From Prevotellaceae bacterium (GTDB lineage: Bacteria; Bacteroidota; Bacteroidia; Bacteroidales; Bacteroidaceae), in NCBI GenBank assembly GCA_015257125.1, contig JABZKU010000011.1, positions 3,761-67,760 of the forward strand: a stretch of 64,000 nt of DNA, written 5' to 3'. Under the pieces are notes generated by a model, which saw only the letters and a list, made by a program, of their open reading frames with translations, searched no databases and was not told the origin of the DNA. A program made the position numbers and the translations under genes. How positions within the stretch are numbered: the stretch's first letter is position 1; each line of letters starts with the position of its first letter. Positions 24,094-32,716 of this stretch are shown piece by piece.

Positions 24094-26010
24094 TTAGGAT
24101 TTCTTGCTGCCGGACTTCGTCGTTCCGTTTTCCTTCTTCGCGGCCGTTCCGGACGAAGTGGAGCGGGTGGTTACGGGAGTCACTGTGGCGGCGGGCACTG
24201 TGGTCTTCGATTTCTGCACGCTGTCGAGTTGTTTTTGCAATTCGTCGATGCGCTTGAGCAGAGATTGCACTTGGGCCTCGGTCACACCGGTCGTGGTGGT
24301 TTGCACCGTGCCGTATCCGGGCACAGCTTGTTGCACAGCTGCGGGGGATACTTGGCCATTGCGCAGTGCGCTGATGAGCAAGATTTTGTCAATGTCGCTG
24401 AGGGCGGGCGTGTTGACAGCGCTGCGGCCGGCTTTGGCTTCGCGGGCATCGGCGGCGGCAACGACACGGTTGATGAGTTCGTTGAGCTGAGCAGACGTCA
24501 TCATCAGCACGCGCGAAGTGCCGGAAGTGGCAACGGGGGCGCTTTGTGCCTCGGTCTTCTGCACGTCGACGGTGGTTTCGGTCGTGTTGCTACGAGTGCG
24601 TTCGGCTTCTACACGACCGCGCTCTGCGGCAATGAGGCGAAGTTGTGCCGTGTCAAGGCGTTCGGCGGCCTCCTGGAGTTGCGAGTCGAGCTCGGCGATG
24701 CGCTGATCGTAAACACTACGCTGTTTGCGGAGTTTTTCCTCTGCAAGAGCGCGTTCGGCGGCCACGCGCGAGTCGCTGTATTGGCGATAAGCTTCTACAC
24801 CCGAGCGTCCGGTGAGACCAAGGTTGAAGCGTACTCCTGCACGGTACATCCAGTTGACATTGACCTTGGCGGGATCGGAGATGGCAGAGACTTCGGGGTT
24901 GTCCTTATTGAGCAACATGGCTTCGGCTGCACCGAAAAGACTGACATTGCGGTGCAAGGGGAAGTCAAGGCCGGCACCTCCGAGGGCGAACCAACCGTTT
25001 TCGGTCGTTCCGGTGTGGCCGTTGCGATCGACGTAGGACTTGCTGGCGTTAATATAGCCGGCACCGAGCGAAAGGTAGGGCGTTACGCCGCGACCTACGT
25101 TGAGACGCGTGATGAGGTTGGCACCGTAGATCGAAAGGTCGTCGTTGGTCTTGAAGCTGAACTTGTCGGCGTCGTTCGTATTGCGATAGTAGAAACCGCG
25201 CAAGCCAATGAGCGAGGTGAAGTCCACACCGGCGGAAAGACCCAGCATCCAAGTGTCGCGATAGAGGGCTTCATCACGGAAATTCAAGTAAGCCGCACTG
25301 GGCTCTACGGCAAAACGCAGACCGCGGAAGCCGTTATTCAACGTGCGACGGTAAGCTTTCGTCACTTCGTCCTTACTGTATTGCGTGCCGCCGAGATAGA
25401 TGTCGAGCGAAGCGAGGGCGTTCCAGTTGGAAAGCGTCTTCTGCTCGGTGAGCGTGGCGTATTGGCTGGAGGGAGATACGTTGAAAAGCATGTCGCGCAG
25501 CTCGAGAGAGAGGGCTACTCGGCGAGCGAGATTGATTTTCAGACCGGCACCGAGGTTACCGTAAAGCTTTTCTTCACGAATGCGCGTACCGGTTGCGGCA
25601 GCGTCGTTGTAGTTGAACTTCAACACGCCCATTCCGCCGAGAACGTAGGGAGTAAGGCGGGCGTTGTTCCACAAATTGATTTTCACATCGCCACCCCAGC
25701 GCTCGTAGCTCACATTGGCGGCTTCAACATGGGCGGCCAAATTGTGAGCGGCCGTCCAACCTACATTGTCGAGGGTGGATTTGAGATTGAAGCTGCGCTC
25801 GTAGTTACCACGGAGCTCAAGAATAGGACCGAAACCGAAACCTACGCGAGCACCATAGGTAGCGGTGTTGCCCAAGTTGAGGTTGGAGTTCCACATGGTG
25901 TAGCCCAAAGAGGGACTAACGATGAAGTTGACATCGCTAACTTGGGCATTTGCGCGAGGTGCACCGAAAGAAAACAGCAAAGCTGTTATGGCAAGTAATG
26001 TTTTTTTCAT
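24094..26010 (-). CDS. Outer-membrane protein with two OmpA-like barrels and a coiled-coil tail
   Basis: A 638-residue secreted protein with a signal peptide ending ANAQ (about residue 23). Two successive barrel-like domains follow, about 24-215 and 228-420; both carry alternating strands ending in aromatics, a GLRFAVEPS or VSPSLGYTMW type first strand, and PYLSLGAG or PYVLGGMG repeats. Next is a charged coiled coil (about 430-505), a helical part, a short coiled coil (RIDELQKQLDSVQ) and a Ser/Thr/Lys tail. It lacks the peptidoglycan-binding domain, which is supplied by the next gene. The start is the ATG at 26010. Porphyromonas Pgm6/Pgm7-like proteins are distant analogues. Confidence 0.8.
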   Translation of the reverse strand: MKKTLLAITALLFSFGAPRANAQVSDVNFIVSPSLGYTMWNSNLNLGNTATYGARVGFGFGPILELRGNYERSFNLKSTLDNVGWTAAHNLAAHVEAANVSYERWGGDVKINLWNNARLTPYVLGGMGVLKFNYNDAAATGTRIREEKLYGNLGAGLKINLARRVALSLELRDMLFNVSPSSQYATLTEQKTLSNWNALASLDIYLGGTQYSKDEVTKAYRRTLNNGFRGLRFAVEPSAAYLNFRDEALYRDTWMLGLSAGVDFTSLIGLRGFYYRNTNDADKFSFKTNDDLSIYGANLITRLNVGRGVTPYLSLGAGYINASKSYVDRNGHTGTTENGWFALGGAGLDFPLHRNVSLFGAAEAMLLNKDNPEVSAISDPAKVNVNWMYRAGVRFNLGLTGRSGVEAYRQYSDSRVAAERALAEEKLRKQRSVYDQRIAELDSQLQEAAERLDTAQLRLIAAERGRVEAERTRSNTTETTVDVQKTEAQSAPVATSGTSRVLMMTSAQLNELINRVVAAADAREAKAGRSAVNTPALSDIDKILLISALRNGQVSPAAVQQAVPGYGTVQTTTTGVTEAQVQSLLKRIDELQKQLDSVQKSKTTVPAATVTPVTTRSTSSGTAAKKENGTTKSGSKKS

Positions 26011-26119
26011 AAGACTAAGTGTCTGTTTGAGGATTATAAGTCCGTTGTTAATTGCTTTGCTTGCCCGCGTGTCCACTTGGCACTCATGGGCAAGTCTTTT
26101 GGCTTAATTGGGGATGTAC

Positions 26120-27232
26120 TTAAAGTTCACTCTCCTTGAGGCGTTCTGCATTTTCGGCAACAATCAACTGATCGATGCAGCCTTGGATATCACCGTCCAT
26201 GAAGGCGGAGAGATTGTAGATGGTGTAATTGATGCGATGGTCGGTGATTCGACCTTGCGGATAGTTGTATGTTCTAATTTTTGCGGAGCGATCGCCGGTC
26301 GAGACGAGGGTTTTACGGCGAGAAGCGATGTCATCGACGTATTTTTGGTGCTCTTTGTCGTAAATGAAGGTGCGCAAACGAGCCAAAGCGCGCTCTTTGT
26401 TCTTGGGTTGGTCGCGCGTTTCGGTACATTCGATGAGGATTTCTTCGACTTCGCCGGTATTGGGGTTCTTCCAATTGTAGCGAAGACGTACGCCGGACTC
26501 TACTTTATTGACGTTCTGGCCGCCGGCACCGGAAGAACGGAAGGTGTCCCACTTGATTTCGCCCTCGTTGATGACGACATCAAAGGCTTCGGCTTCGGGC
26601 AACACGGCCACTGTGGCGGCAGAGGTGTGGACGCGGCCTTGCGTCTCGGTGGCCGGCACGCGCTGCACGCGGTGAACGCCACTTTCGTACTTGAGTGTGC
26701 CGTAAACATCGGCGCCTGTGACGGAACAAACGATTTCTTTGAAGCCGCCGGCGGCACCTTCTGAAGCATTCGACACTTCCATTTTCCAACCTTTGGCTTC
26801 GCAGTATTTGGCATACATGCGAAACAAATCGCCGGCAAAGAGAGCGGCCTCGTCGCCCCCCGTTCCTCCGCGAATCTCGAGGATAGCGTTCTTGCTGTCC
26901 TCTGGATCTTTGGGAACGAGCAACAGTTTGATCGTTTCTTCCAGTTCGGGGATGCGCTGCTCGCAGGCGGCGACTTCTTCGCGCGCCATTTCTTTCATCT
27001 CGGCGTCGTCTTCCGTCATCAACAAGTGCTTGCTTTCTGCCAAATTGCCCAGCAAATCGGCATACTCACGGCGAGCACTCATCAGTTCTTCCAACTCTTT
27101 GTACTCTTTCGTGAGTCGTACATAGCGTTGTTGGTCGGCAATGACCGAAGGGTCCGTGATCAGCGTGGAAACTTCTTCAAAACGCGCAACTAAGCCGTTC
27201 AGTTTTTCCAATAAGGTGGAGGTTTCTGCCAT
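26120..27232 (-). CDS. prfA: Peptide chain release factor 1
   Basis: RF1 ends translation at UAA and UAG. The 370-residue protein has the codon-recognition PAT motif in RVPATETQGR (about 187-196), which marks RF1 rather than RF2, and the catalytic GGQ in GSGAGGQNVNK near 234, whose Gln is normally methylated by PrmC. It is third in the run purM, GIY-YIG gene, prfA, with gaps of 22 and 32 bases. The double-barrel gene follows after 109 bases. Confidence 0.97.
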   Translation of the reverse strand: MAETSTLLEKLNGLVARFEEVSTLITDPSVIADQQRYVRLTKEYKELEELMSARREYADLLGNLAESKHLLMTEDDAEMKEMAREEVAACEQRIPELEETIKLLLVPKDPEDSKNAILEIRGGTGGDEAALFAGDLFRMYAKYCEAKGWKMEVSNASEGAAGGFKEIVCSVTGADVYGTLKYESGVHRVQRVPATETQGRVHTSAATVAVLPEAEAFDVVINEGEIKWDTFRSSGAGGQNVNKVESGVRLRYNWKNPNTGEVEEILIECTETRDQPKNKERALARLRTFIYDKEHQKYVDDIASRRKTLVSTGDRSAKIRTYNYPQGRITDHRINYTIYNLSAFMDGDIQGCIDQLIVAENAERLKESEL

Positions 27233-27264
27233 TGATTTACTTGTTGTTACCGATTTGAGGGAAG

Positions 27265-28140
27265 TTACTTTGTGATTTGGTCGAGATAAGATTTCAATGT
27301 CGTGCCGTCTTCGAGTTTCCAGTCTTCAAAACCGTTACTACTGTAGCCATTGCAAACGCCGGAAGCCGAACTTGGGGAAGTAAATACATAGTCTTCACAC
27401 AGTTCGTAAGCCTCTTTGCTCTTTAACACACAAGACTCGAGTACCTTTTCGCGCTGTTTCAGAAAATCAAAGGAAGGAGTCACTTCAACATTGAGCAATG
27501 AGCCCTTCAACACGACGAAACTCTTCGTACCGTCGAGCAGTGGATAGCCTTTTGCGACTATTCCTTTGCGCTTCGCATAGAACAACGGATGCGGAGGCTC
27601 CTGCTTTTCGAGCGGAGGGGCTGCTGGTGCTGCACACTCCTCCACTTTTTCGAAGATGAAACAGCGTTCGCAGAGCAGAAAGAACTTGATTTGTTCGAAC
27701 ACTTCGTCAAACTCCGGACGATCCCACTCATGTAGCGTGGGATTGGTGGGCGTTTGGCCGTTGTCGCTCATATCATACGACGCACTTTCCTGCGCTGCGC
27801 GAATGGCGATGTACTCCAAATACTCGACATTGGCCGTGTTGTACAACCCGGAAGCCGAAACAAAGACGTAAGCGCGCGTCCACCAAGGCTTTTTCGCCAA
27901 GTGATCTTTCACACGAGCCGCAAAACCTTTCGTTTGTCCGATATATCCCTTGCCACCTTCGTCAATCAGCAGATAGAGGGCGGGACGTTGCATACCTTTT
28001 AACTCGTTCAAGTTTTCGGAAATGCAGAAGGAACGCGACAAAACGTGCATCACGCAATCGGAACCGCCCACGACTTGCTTGTAGTTCAGCGGATTTCCGT
28101 CGGGAATAACGACTTTGAGCGTACGAAGGGTTTTGGACAT
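27265..28140 (-). CDS. GIY-YIG nuclease-domain protein with DUF4357
   Basis: A 291-residue protein. The N-terminal GIY-YIG-like domain (about 40-130) includes ALYLLIDEGGKGYIGQTKGF with the YIG core, then KKPWWTRAYVFVS and NVEYLEYIAI with the metal-binding Glu. The C-terminal part (about 195-285) matches DUF4357, including SFVVLKGSLLNVEVTPSF and FTSPSSASGVCNG. Such proteins occur alone in genomes or near restriction systems; the function is unknown, with DNA cleavage or binding inferred. I start at 28140 (MSKTLRT). The gene interrupts the common purM-prfA pair and is in line with both, so it seems to have been inserted into that operon. Confidence 0.8.
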   Translation of the reverse strand: MSKTLRTLKVVIPDGNPLNYKQVVGGSDCVMHVLSRSFCISENLNELKGMQRPALYLLIDEGGKGYIGQTKGFAARVKDHLAKKPWWTRAYVFVSASGLYNTANVEYLEYIAIRAAQESASYDMSDNGQTPTNPTLHEWDRPEFDEVFEQIKFFLLCERCFIFEKVEECAAPAAPPLEKQEPPHPLFYAKRKGIVAKGYPLLDGTKSFVVLKGSLLNVEVTPSFDFLKQREKVLESCVLKSKEAYELCEDYVFTSPSSASGVCNGYSSNGFEDWKLEDGTTLKSYLDQITK

Positions 28141-28162
28141 TGGACTACGACTACGCAATTAC

Positions 28163-29332
28163 TTAATAATGGAACTCACCAAATTCGCTACGAATGGTAA
28201 GACTCTTCTCGCCTTCCTCAATGCGTCCGACAATCTGCGCATCGATGTTGAAAGAACGCGAAATTTCGATCACGCGCTCGGCGTGTTCCGGCGAAAGGTA
28301 GACCTCAAGACGGTGACCCATGTTGAAGACTTTGTACATCTCGCTCCAGTCCGTACCGCTTTCTTCGGCGATGGCGCGGAAAAGCGGGGGCACGGGGAAC
28401 ATATTGTCCTTGATTACGCGGCAATTGTCGGAAACGAAGTGCAAAACCTTCGTTTGTGCTCCGCCGGTGCAGTGCACCATGCCGTGAATCTCGGGGCGCA
28501 ATTCGTCTAACAGGCGCTTGACCACCGGCGCATAAGTGCGGGTGGGCGAAAGCACGAGGCGTCCTGCATCAATGGGGCTACCTTCCACCGCATCCGTCAA
28601 GCGATAGCGACCGCTGTACACGAGTTCTTCGGGCACGGCATGGTCAAAGCTTTCGGGATAGCGCTCGGCGAGATATTTTGCGAAGACATCGTGGCGCGCC
28701 GACGTGAGACCGTTGCTGCCCATGCCGCCGTTGTAGCCGGATTCGTAGGTGGCTTGTCCGCAAGACGACAGGCCGACAATCACATCGCCGGGGCGAATGT
28801 TGGCATTGTCGATCACATCGCTGCGCTTCATGCGGCAAGTCACGGTGCTGTCGACAATAATCGTGCGCACCAAGTCGCCGACGTCGGCCGTTTCGCCGCC
28901 GGTGGCGTAAATGCCCACGCCCATTTCGCGCAACTGCTCGAGCAATTCGTCCGTGCCGTTGATGATGGCACTGATCACCTCGCCGGGAATGAGCATCTTG
29001 TTGCGGCCGATGGTCGAAGACACCAAGATGTTGTCCACCGCCCCGACGCACAACAAGTCATCGGTGTTCATTATCAGCGCATCTTGCGCAATTCCCTTCC
29101 AAACCGAGAGGTCTCCGGTTTCTTTCCAATAAAGATAAGCCAAACTCGACTTTGTTCCGGCGCCGTCGGCGTGCATGATGTTGCAATAGTCGGGATCGCC
29201 GCCGAGAATGTCGGGAATGATTTTACAGAAAGCCTGCGGAAACAGTCCTTTGTCGATGTTGCGGATGGCTGCGTGCACATCTTCTTTCATTGCGCTCACG
29301 CCGCGCATCATGTATCGCTGATTCTTGTCCAT
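28163..29332 (-). CDS. purM: Phosphoribosylformylglycinamidine cyclo-ligase
   Basis: PurM closes the imidazole ring of AIR in purine synthesis using ATP. This 389-residue protein is the longer form found in Bacteroidota. It shows the nucleotide and substrate loops: HADGAGTKSSLAYLYW near 53, DDLLCVGAVDNILVSSTIGRN near 91, ATGGETADVGDLV near 140, and the late block GMVHCTGGAQTKVLHF near 280. It is the first gene of a minus-strand run with the GIY-YIG gene and prfA. No clear promoter was identified in the 48 bases before it; the lemA stop lies there. Confidence 0.92.
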   Translation of the reverse strand: MDKNQRYMMRGVSAMKEDVHAAIRNIDKGLFPQAFCKIIPDILGGDPDYCNIMHADGAGTKSSLAYLYWKETGDLSVWKGIAQDALIMNTDDLLCVGAVDNILVSSTIGRNKMLIPGEVISAIINGTDELLEQLREMGVGIYATGGETADVGDLVRTIIVDSTVTCRMKRSDVIDNANIRPGDVIVGLSSCGQATYESGYNGGMGSNGLTSARHDVFAKYLAERYPESFDHAVPEELVYSGRYRLTDAVEGSPIDAGRLVLSPTRTYAPVVKRLLDELRPEIHGMVHCTGGAQTKVLHFVSDNCRVIKDNMFPVPPLFRAIAEESGTDWSEMYKVFNMGHRLEVYLSPEHAERVIEISRSFNIDAQIVGRIEEGEKSLTIRSEFGEFHY

Positions 29333-29380
29333 GGGGTTGAGGGGAAAGGGAAAAGAGAAGCCGTTAGACGAATGGGGAAA

Positions 29381-29989
29381 TTAGAATTGTACGCTGGGAG
29401 CCGTCTGTGCTGCTTCAGAAGCACGGAAAGGCGTTTTCGGACTCATGCCGAAAAAGCCGGCAAAGAGGCTACCAGGGAATTGCTTCACCTTGATATTGTA
29501 GGTTTTCACCGCCTCATTGTAGATTTGACGGCTCTCGTTGATGCGATTCTCCGTACCCTCCAACTGGGCTTGCAGTTGTGAGAACTGCTCGTTGGCCTTC
29601 AATTCGGGGTATTGCTCTTGCACGCTCAACAACTTGCCGAGTGCCTGCGACAGTTGTCCCTGCGCATTTTGATAAGCCTCGATTTGTTCGGGCGTGGCAT
29701 TGGCGGGATCGAGCGTAATCTGCGTGGCACGGGCACGAGCCGCGATCACATTTTCGAGCGTTGCGCTTTCGTGCTTAGCATATCCCTTGACCGTGCTCAC
29801 CAAGTTGGGGATCAGGTCGGCGCGGCGCTGGTATTGGCTTTGGACATCGGCCATTTTCTGCTCAACATCCTCGCTGAGCACAACCATGCTGCGCTGTTGC
29901 GAAATGCCGTAGAAGAAAAGGGAAACAAAAGCCAAAACGAAGAACCCAAATACAGCGATTACGCTGAGAAGAGCTTTAGACATTTTCAT
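29381..29989 (-). CDS. lemA: LemA family protein
   Basis: A 202-residue protein with one N-terminal membrane helix (about 4-27) and a soluble helical LemA domain. The family motifs are QSQYQRRADLIPNLVSTVKGYAKHE (seen in part as QYQRRADLIPNLV) near 48, AARARATQ near 82, and YNEAVKTYNIKVKQFPGSL near 165. LemA proteins are common and their biochemical role is not settled. It follows the TPM-domain gene by 94 bases, a pairing seen in many bacteria, which suggests a joint envelope or protein-quality role. Confidence 0.92.
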   Translation of the reverse strand: MKMSKALLSVIAVFGFFVLAFVSLFFYGISQQRSMVVLSEDVEQKMADVQSQYQRRADLIPNLVSTVKGYAKHESATLENVIAARARATQITLDPANATPEQIEAYQNAQGQLSQALGKLLSVQEQYPELKANEQFSQLQAQLEGTENRINESRQIYNEAVKTYNIKVKQFPGSLFAGFFGMSPKTPFRASEAAQTAPSVQF

Positions 29990-30024
29990 CGTGAATAGTA
30001 TTTGTGATGTTGGAAATGCGTTTA

Positions 30025-30044
30025 CTATATAAATAAAGGAGTGT
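30025..30044 (-). other. TATATAG-like word between the TPM gene and lemA
   Basis: The minus strand reads ACACTCCTTTATTTATATAG. It lies about 40 bases after the TPM-gene stop and about 35 bases before lemA, overlapping one arm of a weak 7-bp inverted repeat (30041-30047 with 30067-30073). See the finding on this recurring word. Confidence 0.35.
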
Positions 30045-30083
30045 GCTGAGTCGACATGTATTGCATAGCACACAAAGAAAGAC

Positions 30084-31046
30084 TCAGAAGCGTCCGCCGG
30101 AACCGCCACCTCCGAAACTCCCCCCGCCGTAACTGCCGCCAGAACTGCCACCGCCCCATCCACCGGAGCGACCGCCGCGCAACAAGCTATTGAGCAAGAA
30201 GGCTGTTCCCATAGCACCGAGGCCGCTATTGTCGTTGTCTCGATCCTCAAACAGGCTTTCATCGCGGTAACCACAAGCACTGCAGGTCGAAACGACTCGG
30301 CGGAACGGTTGGCGACGGCCATTGCGCAGCAGGTGAACACGATCTTCGCTCACTCGGCGCAATGTTTTCTGTCCACAACGCGGGCAAACTCGCGCTCTTT
30401 GTGCCAGGTGACGCATATAGAAGTAGGCACCGATCGGCACACCGAACAAGAGTAGCAGAAAGAGCCAAGGCACACCTTCCGATTCGTTCGTTTTCTTCGC
30501 CACGCGCAATTCGCCATCGTTGCGACAAGCGTGGTCAACGGCTTGCATGGCGGCCAACATCGCGGCATCCCACTGCCTACGGCGGAGATAAGGGATGAAG
30601 ACGCGATCTTCGATTTGCTGGATCAGTCCGTCGGGCAGCGTACCTTCCAGCCCGTTGCCGGTGAGAAACTGATAAGAGCGGTCGCCGGTGGCCAAAACCA
30701 CCACCAGTCCGGTACGCGTTTCGCGGTTGCCCACGCCATACTTGCGCGCCAAGGTCATGGCGAAGCGGTAAGGATCATCGCCTTTGAGGCGATCGACCAC
30801 CACCACGAGCGTTTGCACACCGCGGTCGCGCTCCAATGCACCCAACAGGCGATCGAGAGAATCGACCGTGGCGGCCGAGAGAATCTGCTCCGGATTACTC
30901 ACATAGCGGCGCACGTCTTGCAAGCGAGGTATGGGCACCTCTTCGGGCGTCCAAGTGCGCGCCGGTGCAGCTACAACAAAACACAGCACAATGACGATGG
31001 CAGAAAACCATCGAACTATCGTGCTGTGGAGGTTGAACCTTTTCAT
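30084..31046 (-). CDS. TPM-domain (YgcG-type) secreted membrane protein
   Basis: A 320-residue protein with a signal peptide (about 1-29, ending VVAAPART), a TPM/DUF477 domain (about 45-180) with VSNPEQILSAATVDSLDRLL and YQFLTGNGLEGTLPD, and a membrane helix near 200-218. A Cys-rich zinc-ribbon-like part follows (CPRCGQKTLRR near 230 and CSACGYRD near 262). The C-terminus is a Gly/Ser-rich tail. Plant and bacterial TPM proteins have phosphatase or PSII-repair links, but the function here is inferred only by family. I start at 31046 (MKRFNLHS). It is likely co-expressed with lemA. Confidence 0.85.
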   Translation of the reverse strand: MKRFNLHSTIVRWFSAIVIVLCFVVAAPARTWTPEEVPIPRLQDVRRYVSNPEQILSAATVDSLDRLLGALERDRGVQTLVVVVDRLKGDDPYRFAMTLARKYGVGNRETRTGLVVVLATGDRSYQFLTGNGLEGTLPDGLIQQIEDRVFIPYLRRRQWDAAMLAAMQAVDHACRNDGELRVAKKTNESEGVPWLFLLLLFGVPIGAYFYMRHLAQRARVCPRCGQKTLRRVSEDRVHLLRNGRRQPFRRVVSTCSACGYRDESLFEDRDNDNSGLGAMGTAFLLNSLLRGGRSGGWGGGSSGGSYGGGSFGGGGSGGRF

Positions 31047-31067
31047 TGTATGGCGATATATTCGTTG

Positions 31068-31098
31068 CAAAGATACACAGACTTATGCAATGCGGCAA
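31068..31098 (-). promoter_or_regulatory. Promoter of the TPM-lemA pair
   Basis: The minus strand shows TATCTTTG (31068-31075) and TTG (31096-31098) with a 20-base spacer. The predicted start lies about 15 bases before the ATG. Confidence 0.65.
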
Positions 31099-31126
31099 AT
31101 GTTGGTGGGGATATTTCGCTGCGAAA

Positions 31127-31140
31127 GATAGATATCTATC
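31127..31140. promoter_or_regulatory. 14-bp perfect palindrome upstream of the TPM promoter
   Basis: GATAGATATCTATC is a perfect palindrome about 29 bases upstream of the -33 element of the TPM promoter and directly beside the hairpin after miaA. It could be an operator for a dimeric regulator; no regulator gene is nearby. Confidence 0.35.
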
Positions 31141-31177
31141 AAAGGCACGAGGGGTTTGCATCGCCCTTCGTGCCTTT
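31141..31177 (-). terminator. Hairpin after miaA
   Basis: AAAGGCACGAGGG pairs with CCCTTCGTGCCTTT with one bulge. It starts 17 bases after the miaA stop. The minus-strand sequence after it is GATAGATATC, with no T-run, so termination may be weak. Confidence 0.5.
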
Positions 31178-31193
31178 GCGCTCCCCCACTCCA

Positions 31194-32138
31194 TTATATA
31201 TAGGAGTCGGCTGGAGGTATCGTCCCACTCTCGTGCACGCGCTTCACCCACTCGAGCACGCGCGCTCCGTCGTCGGCCGGAAACCAATGTACTTCCTCGT
31301 CGCGTTGCCACCAAGTGAGTTGTTTTTTGGCAAACACGCGCGTATTCTTTCGCATCCGGTCGAGCGCCATGTCGAGCGCCCAGTCTCCATCGAAATATCG
31401 GAAGATTTCTTTGTAGCCGACGGTATTCAATGCATTGCAATCGCGGTAAGGCAAGACGCGGTGGGCCTCTTCGAGGAAACCCTCGTCCACCATGGCCGTG
31501 ACGCGGCGGTTGATGCGATCGAAAAGCGCTTCGCGCGGACGTGTCAAGCCGATTTTCACCACGCGAAACGGGCGCTCTTTTTTTGCCCCCGTGCGCAACT
31601 CGCTGAAGGGGCGTCCGCTTTCGCGGATGATCTCAAGCGCATGCACCACTCGCTTTGCATTGCAGGGATCCACCTGCGATGCATAGACGGGATCGAGCCT
31701 TTGCAACTCCACAAGCAGCGGCGCCAGCCCTTCGCGCTCCAAGCGATCATACATTTCACGGCGCACCTCTTCCGAAACAGTGGGCAAAGGGTCGATGCCG
31801 TGACAGAGCGCATCGACATACAGCATGCTTCCGCCGGAGGCCACCAGCACATCGTGCGTGGCGAAGTGAGCGGTGCACACGGCCATCGCTTCTTCTTCGA
31901 AGCGCGCCGCGCTGTAATAGTCCGTCAAGCCCAAGGTCCCCACAAAGTGGTGGGGCACACGTGCCAACTGCTCAGCGGTGGGCGCCGCCGTGCCGATGGG
32001 TAGATCGCGGTAGAGTTGTCGGGAGTCGGCGTTGACAATGGGACAACGCAAAAACTCAGCCATGCGCAGGCTGAGTTCTGTTTTTCCCACGGCCGTGGGG
32101 CCGATGAGTACAAAAAGTGTGGGGCGTGTAGCTGCCAT
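31194..32138 (-). CDS. miaA: tRNA dimethylallyltransferase
   Basis: MiaA adds the dimethylallyl group to A37 of tRNAs that read UNN codons. The 314-residue protein has the P-loop in LIGPTAVGKTELSLRMA (about 9-25), the substrate motif VNADSRQLYRDLPIGTA near 33-49, and GGSMLYVDALCHGIDPLP near 98. KNTRVFAKKQLTWWQRD near 270-286 is the conserved tRNA-binding block. The ATG at 32138 lies 7 bases after the pRiA4b-family gene. In many Bacteroidales miaA ends the lpx gene run, as here. Confidence 0.93.
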   Translation of the reverse strand: MAATRPTLFVLIGPTAVGKTELSLRMAEFLRCPIVNADSRQLYRDLPIGTAAPTAEQLARVPHHFVGTLGLTDYYSAARFEEEAMAVCTAHFATHDVLVASGGSMLYVDALCHGIDPLPTVSEEVRREMYDRLEREGLAPLLVELQRLDPVYASQVDPCNAKRVVHALEIIRESGRPFSELRTGAKKERPFRVVKIGLTRPREALFDRINRRVTAMVDEGFLEEAHRVLPYRDCNALNTVGYKEIFRYFDGDWALDMALDRMRKNTRVFAKKQLTWWQRDEEVHWFPADDGARVLEWVKRVHESGTIPPADSYI

Positions 32139-32145
32139 AGTGTGG

Positions 32146-32679
32146 TTAGGAGAAACCGCCATCCGAAATTTCAAAGCCGTCGAAATCAATTTCGTCGGCG
32201 TTGTACGATTCGATACCGAAATCTTCCGTGAAATCCCCCCCGACGCTCGTAAAGGCACCGGCAGTGGGATCGGCATCGGCAATTTGCAAGGGGGCTTCGC
32301 CCATCGACTTCACCACTTCGGGCGCACCGTCGCCGGGCTCTTCACCGCGCACGCAAAGCGAAAACACTCGATCGTTGAAGGTGTCGAACACATACTCCAA
32401 GTGGCGCACACCGCCGTCGAGGAATTCCGAAAGACGCGTGTCGGCCATCGTGTAAAGGAAGTCGTCGGCCACATTGTCGCGCATGTCCTCGCGCGTGATT
32501 TGCTCACCGCGTTGCCATTCCTCGTCACAAATGTAGAACGAGGTCATTTGGTTGTCGGGATAAGCGCACGATTTGAGGATGATATCGTTCAGTTCGAGAA
32601 AAGTGGCGTCTTCGTCGATGAGAATGTCGCGGCGAAAGTCGGAGCATTCGTCGCAGACCATGCGAATGAGATATTGCAT
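32146..32679 (-). CDS. Plasmid pRiA4b ORF-3 family protein
   Basis: A 177-residue, very acidic protein. The N-terminal two thirds resemble the pRiA4b ORF-3-like family (also met as passenger genes of IS elements): CSDFRRDILIDEDATFLELND near 12-32, SFYICDEEWQ near 47, and HLEYVFDTFNDRVFSLCV near 92. The C-terminal tail (about 110-177) is Asp/Glu-rich and probably disordered. The function is unknown. It lies between lpxA (37 bases) and miaA (7 bases) and looks like a stable part of this operon, not a recent mobile passenger, since no transposase is near. Confidence 0.75.
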   Translation of the reverse strand: MQYLIRMVCDECSDFRRDILIDEDATFLELNDIILKSCAYPDNQMTSFYICDEEWQRGEQITREDMRDNVADDFLYTMADTRLSEFLDGGVRHLEYVFDTFNDRVFSLCVRGEEPGDGAPEVVKSMGEAPLQIADADPTAGAFTSVGGDFTEDFGIESYNADEIDFDGFEISDGGFS

Positions 32680-32716
32680 TGTGGGAAGGGGATAAGGACA
32701 ATGAGGGGAAAGCGCG

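Noticed and set aside
30041..30073. Terminator between the TPM gene and lemA
   Set aside because: The stem is only 7 bp with a 19-base loop and no T-run, so it is too weak to call.
32146..32679. An insertion sequence carrying the pRiA4b-type passenger gene
   Set aside because: No transposase, terminal inverted repeats or target duplication is visible, and the gene fits tightly between lpxA and miaA.
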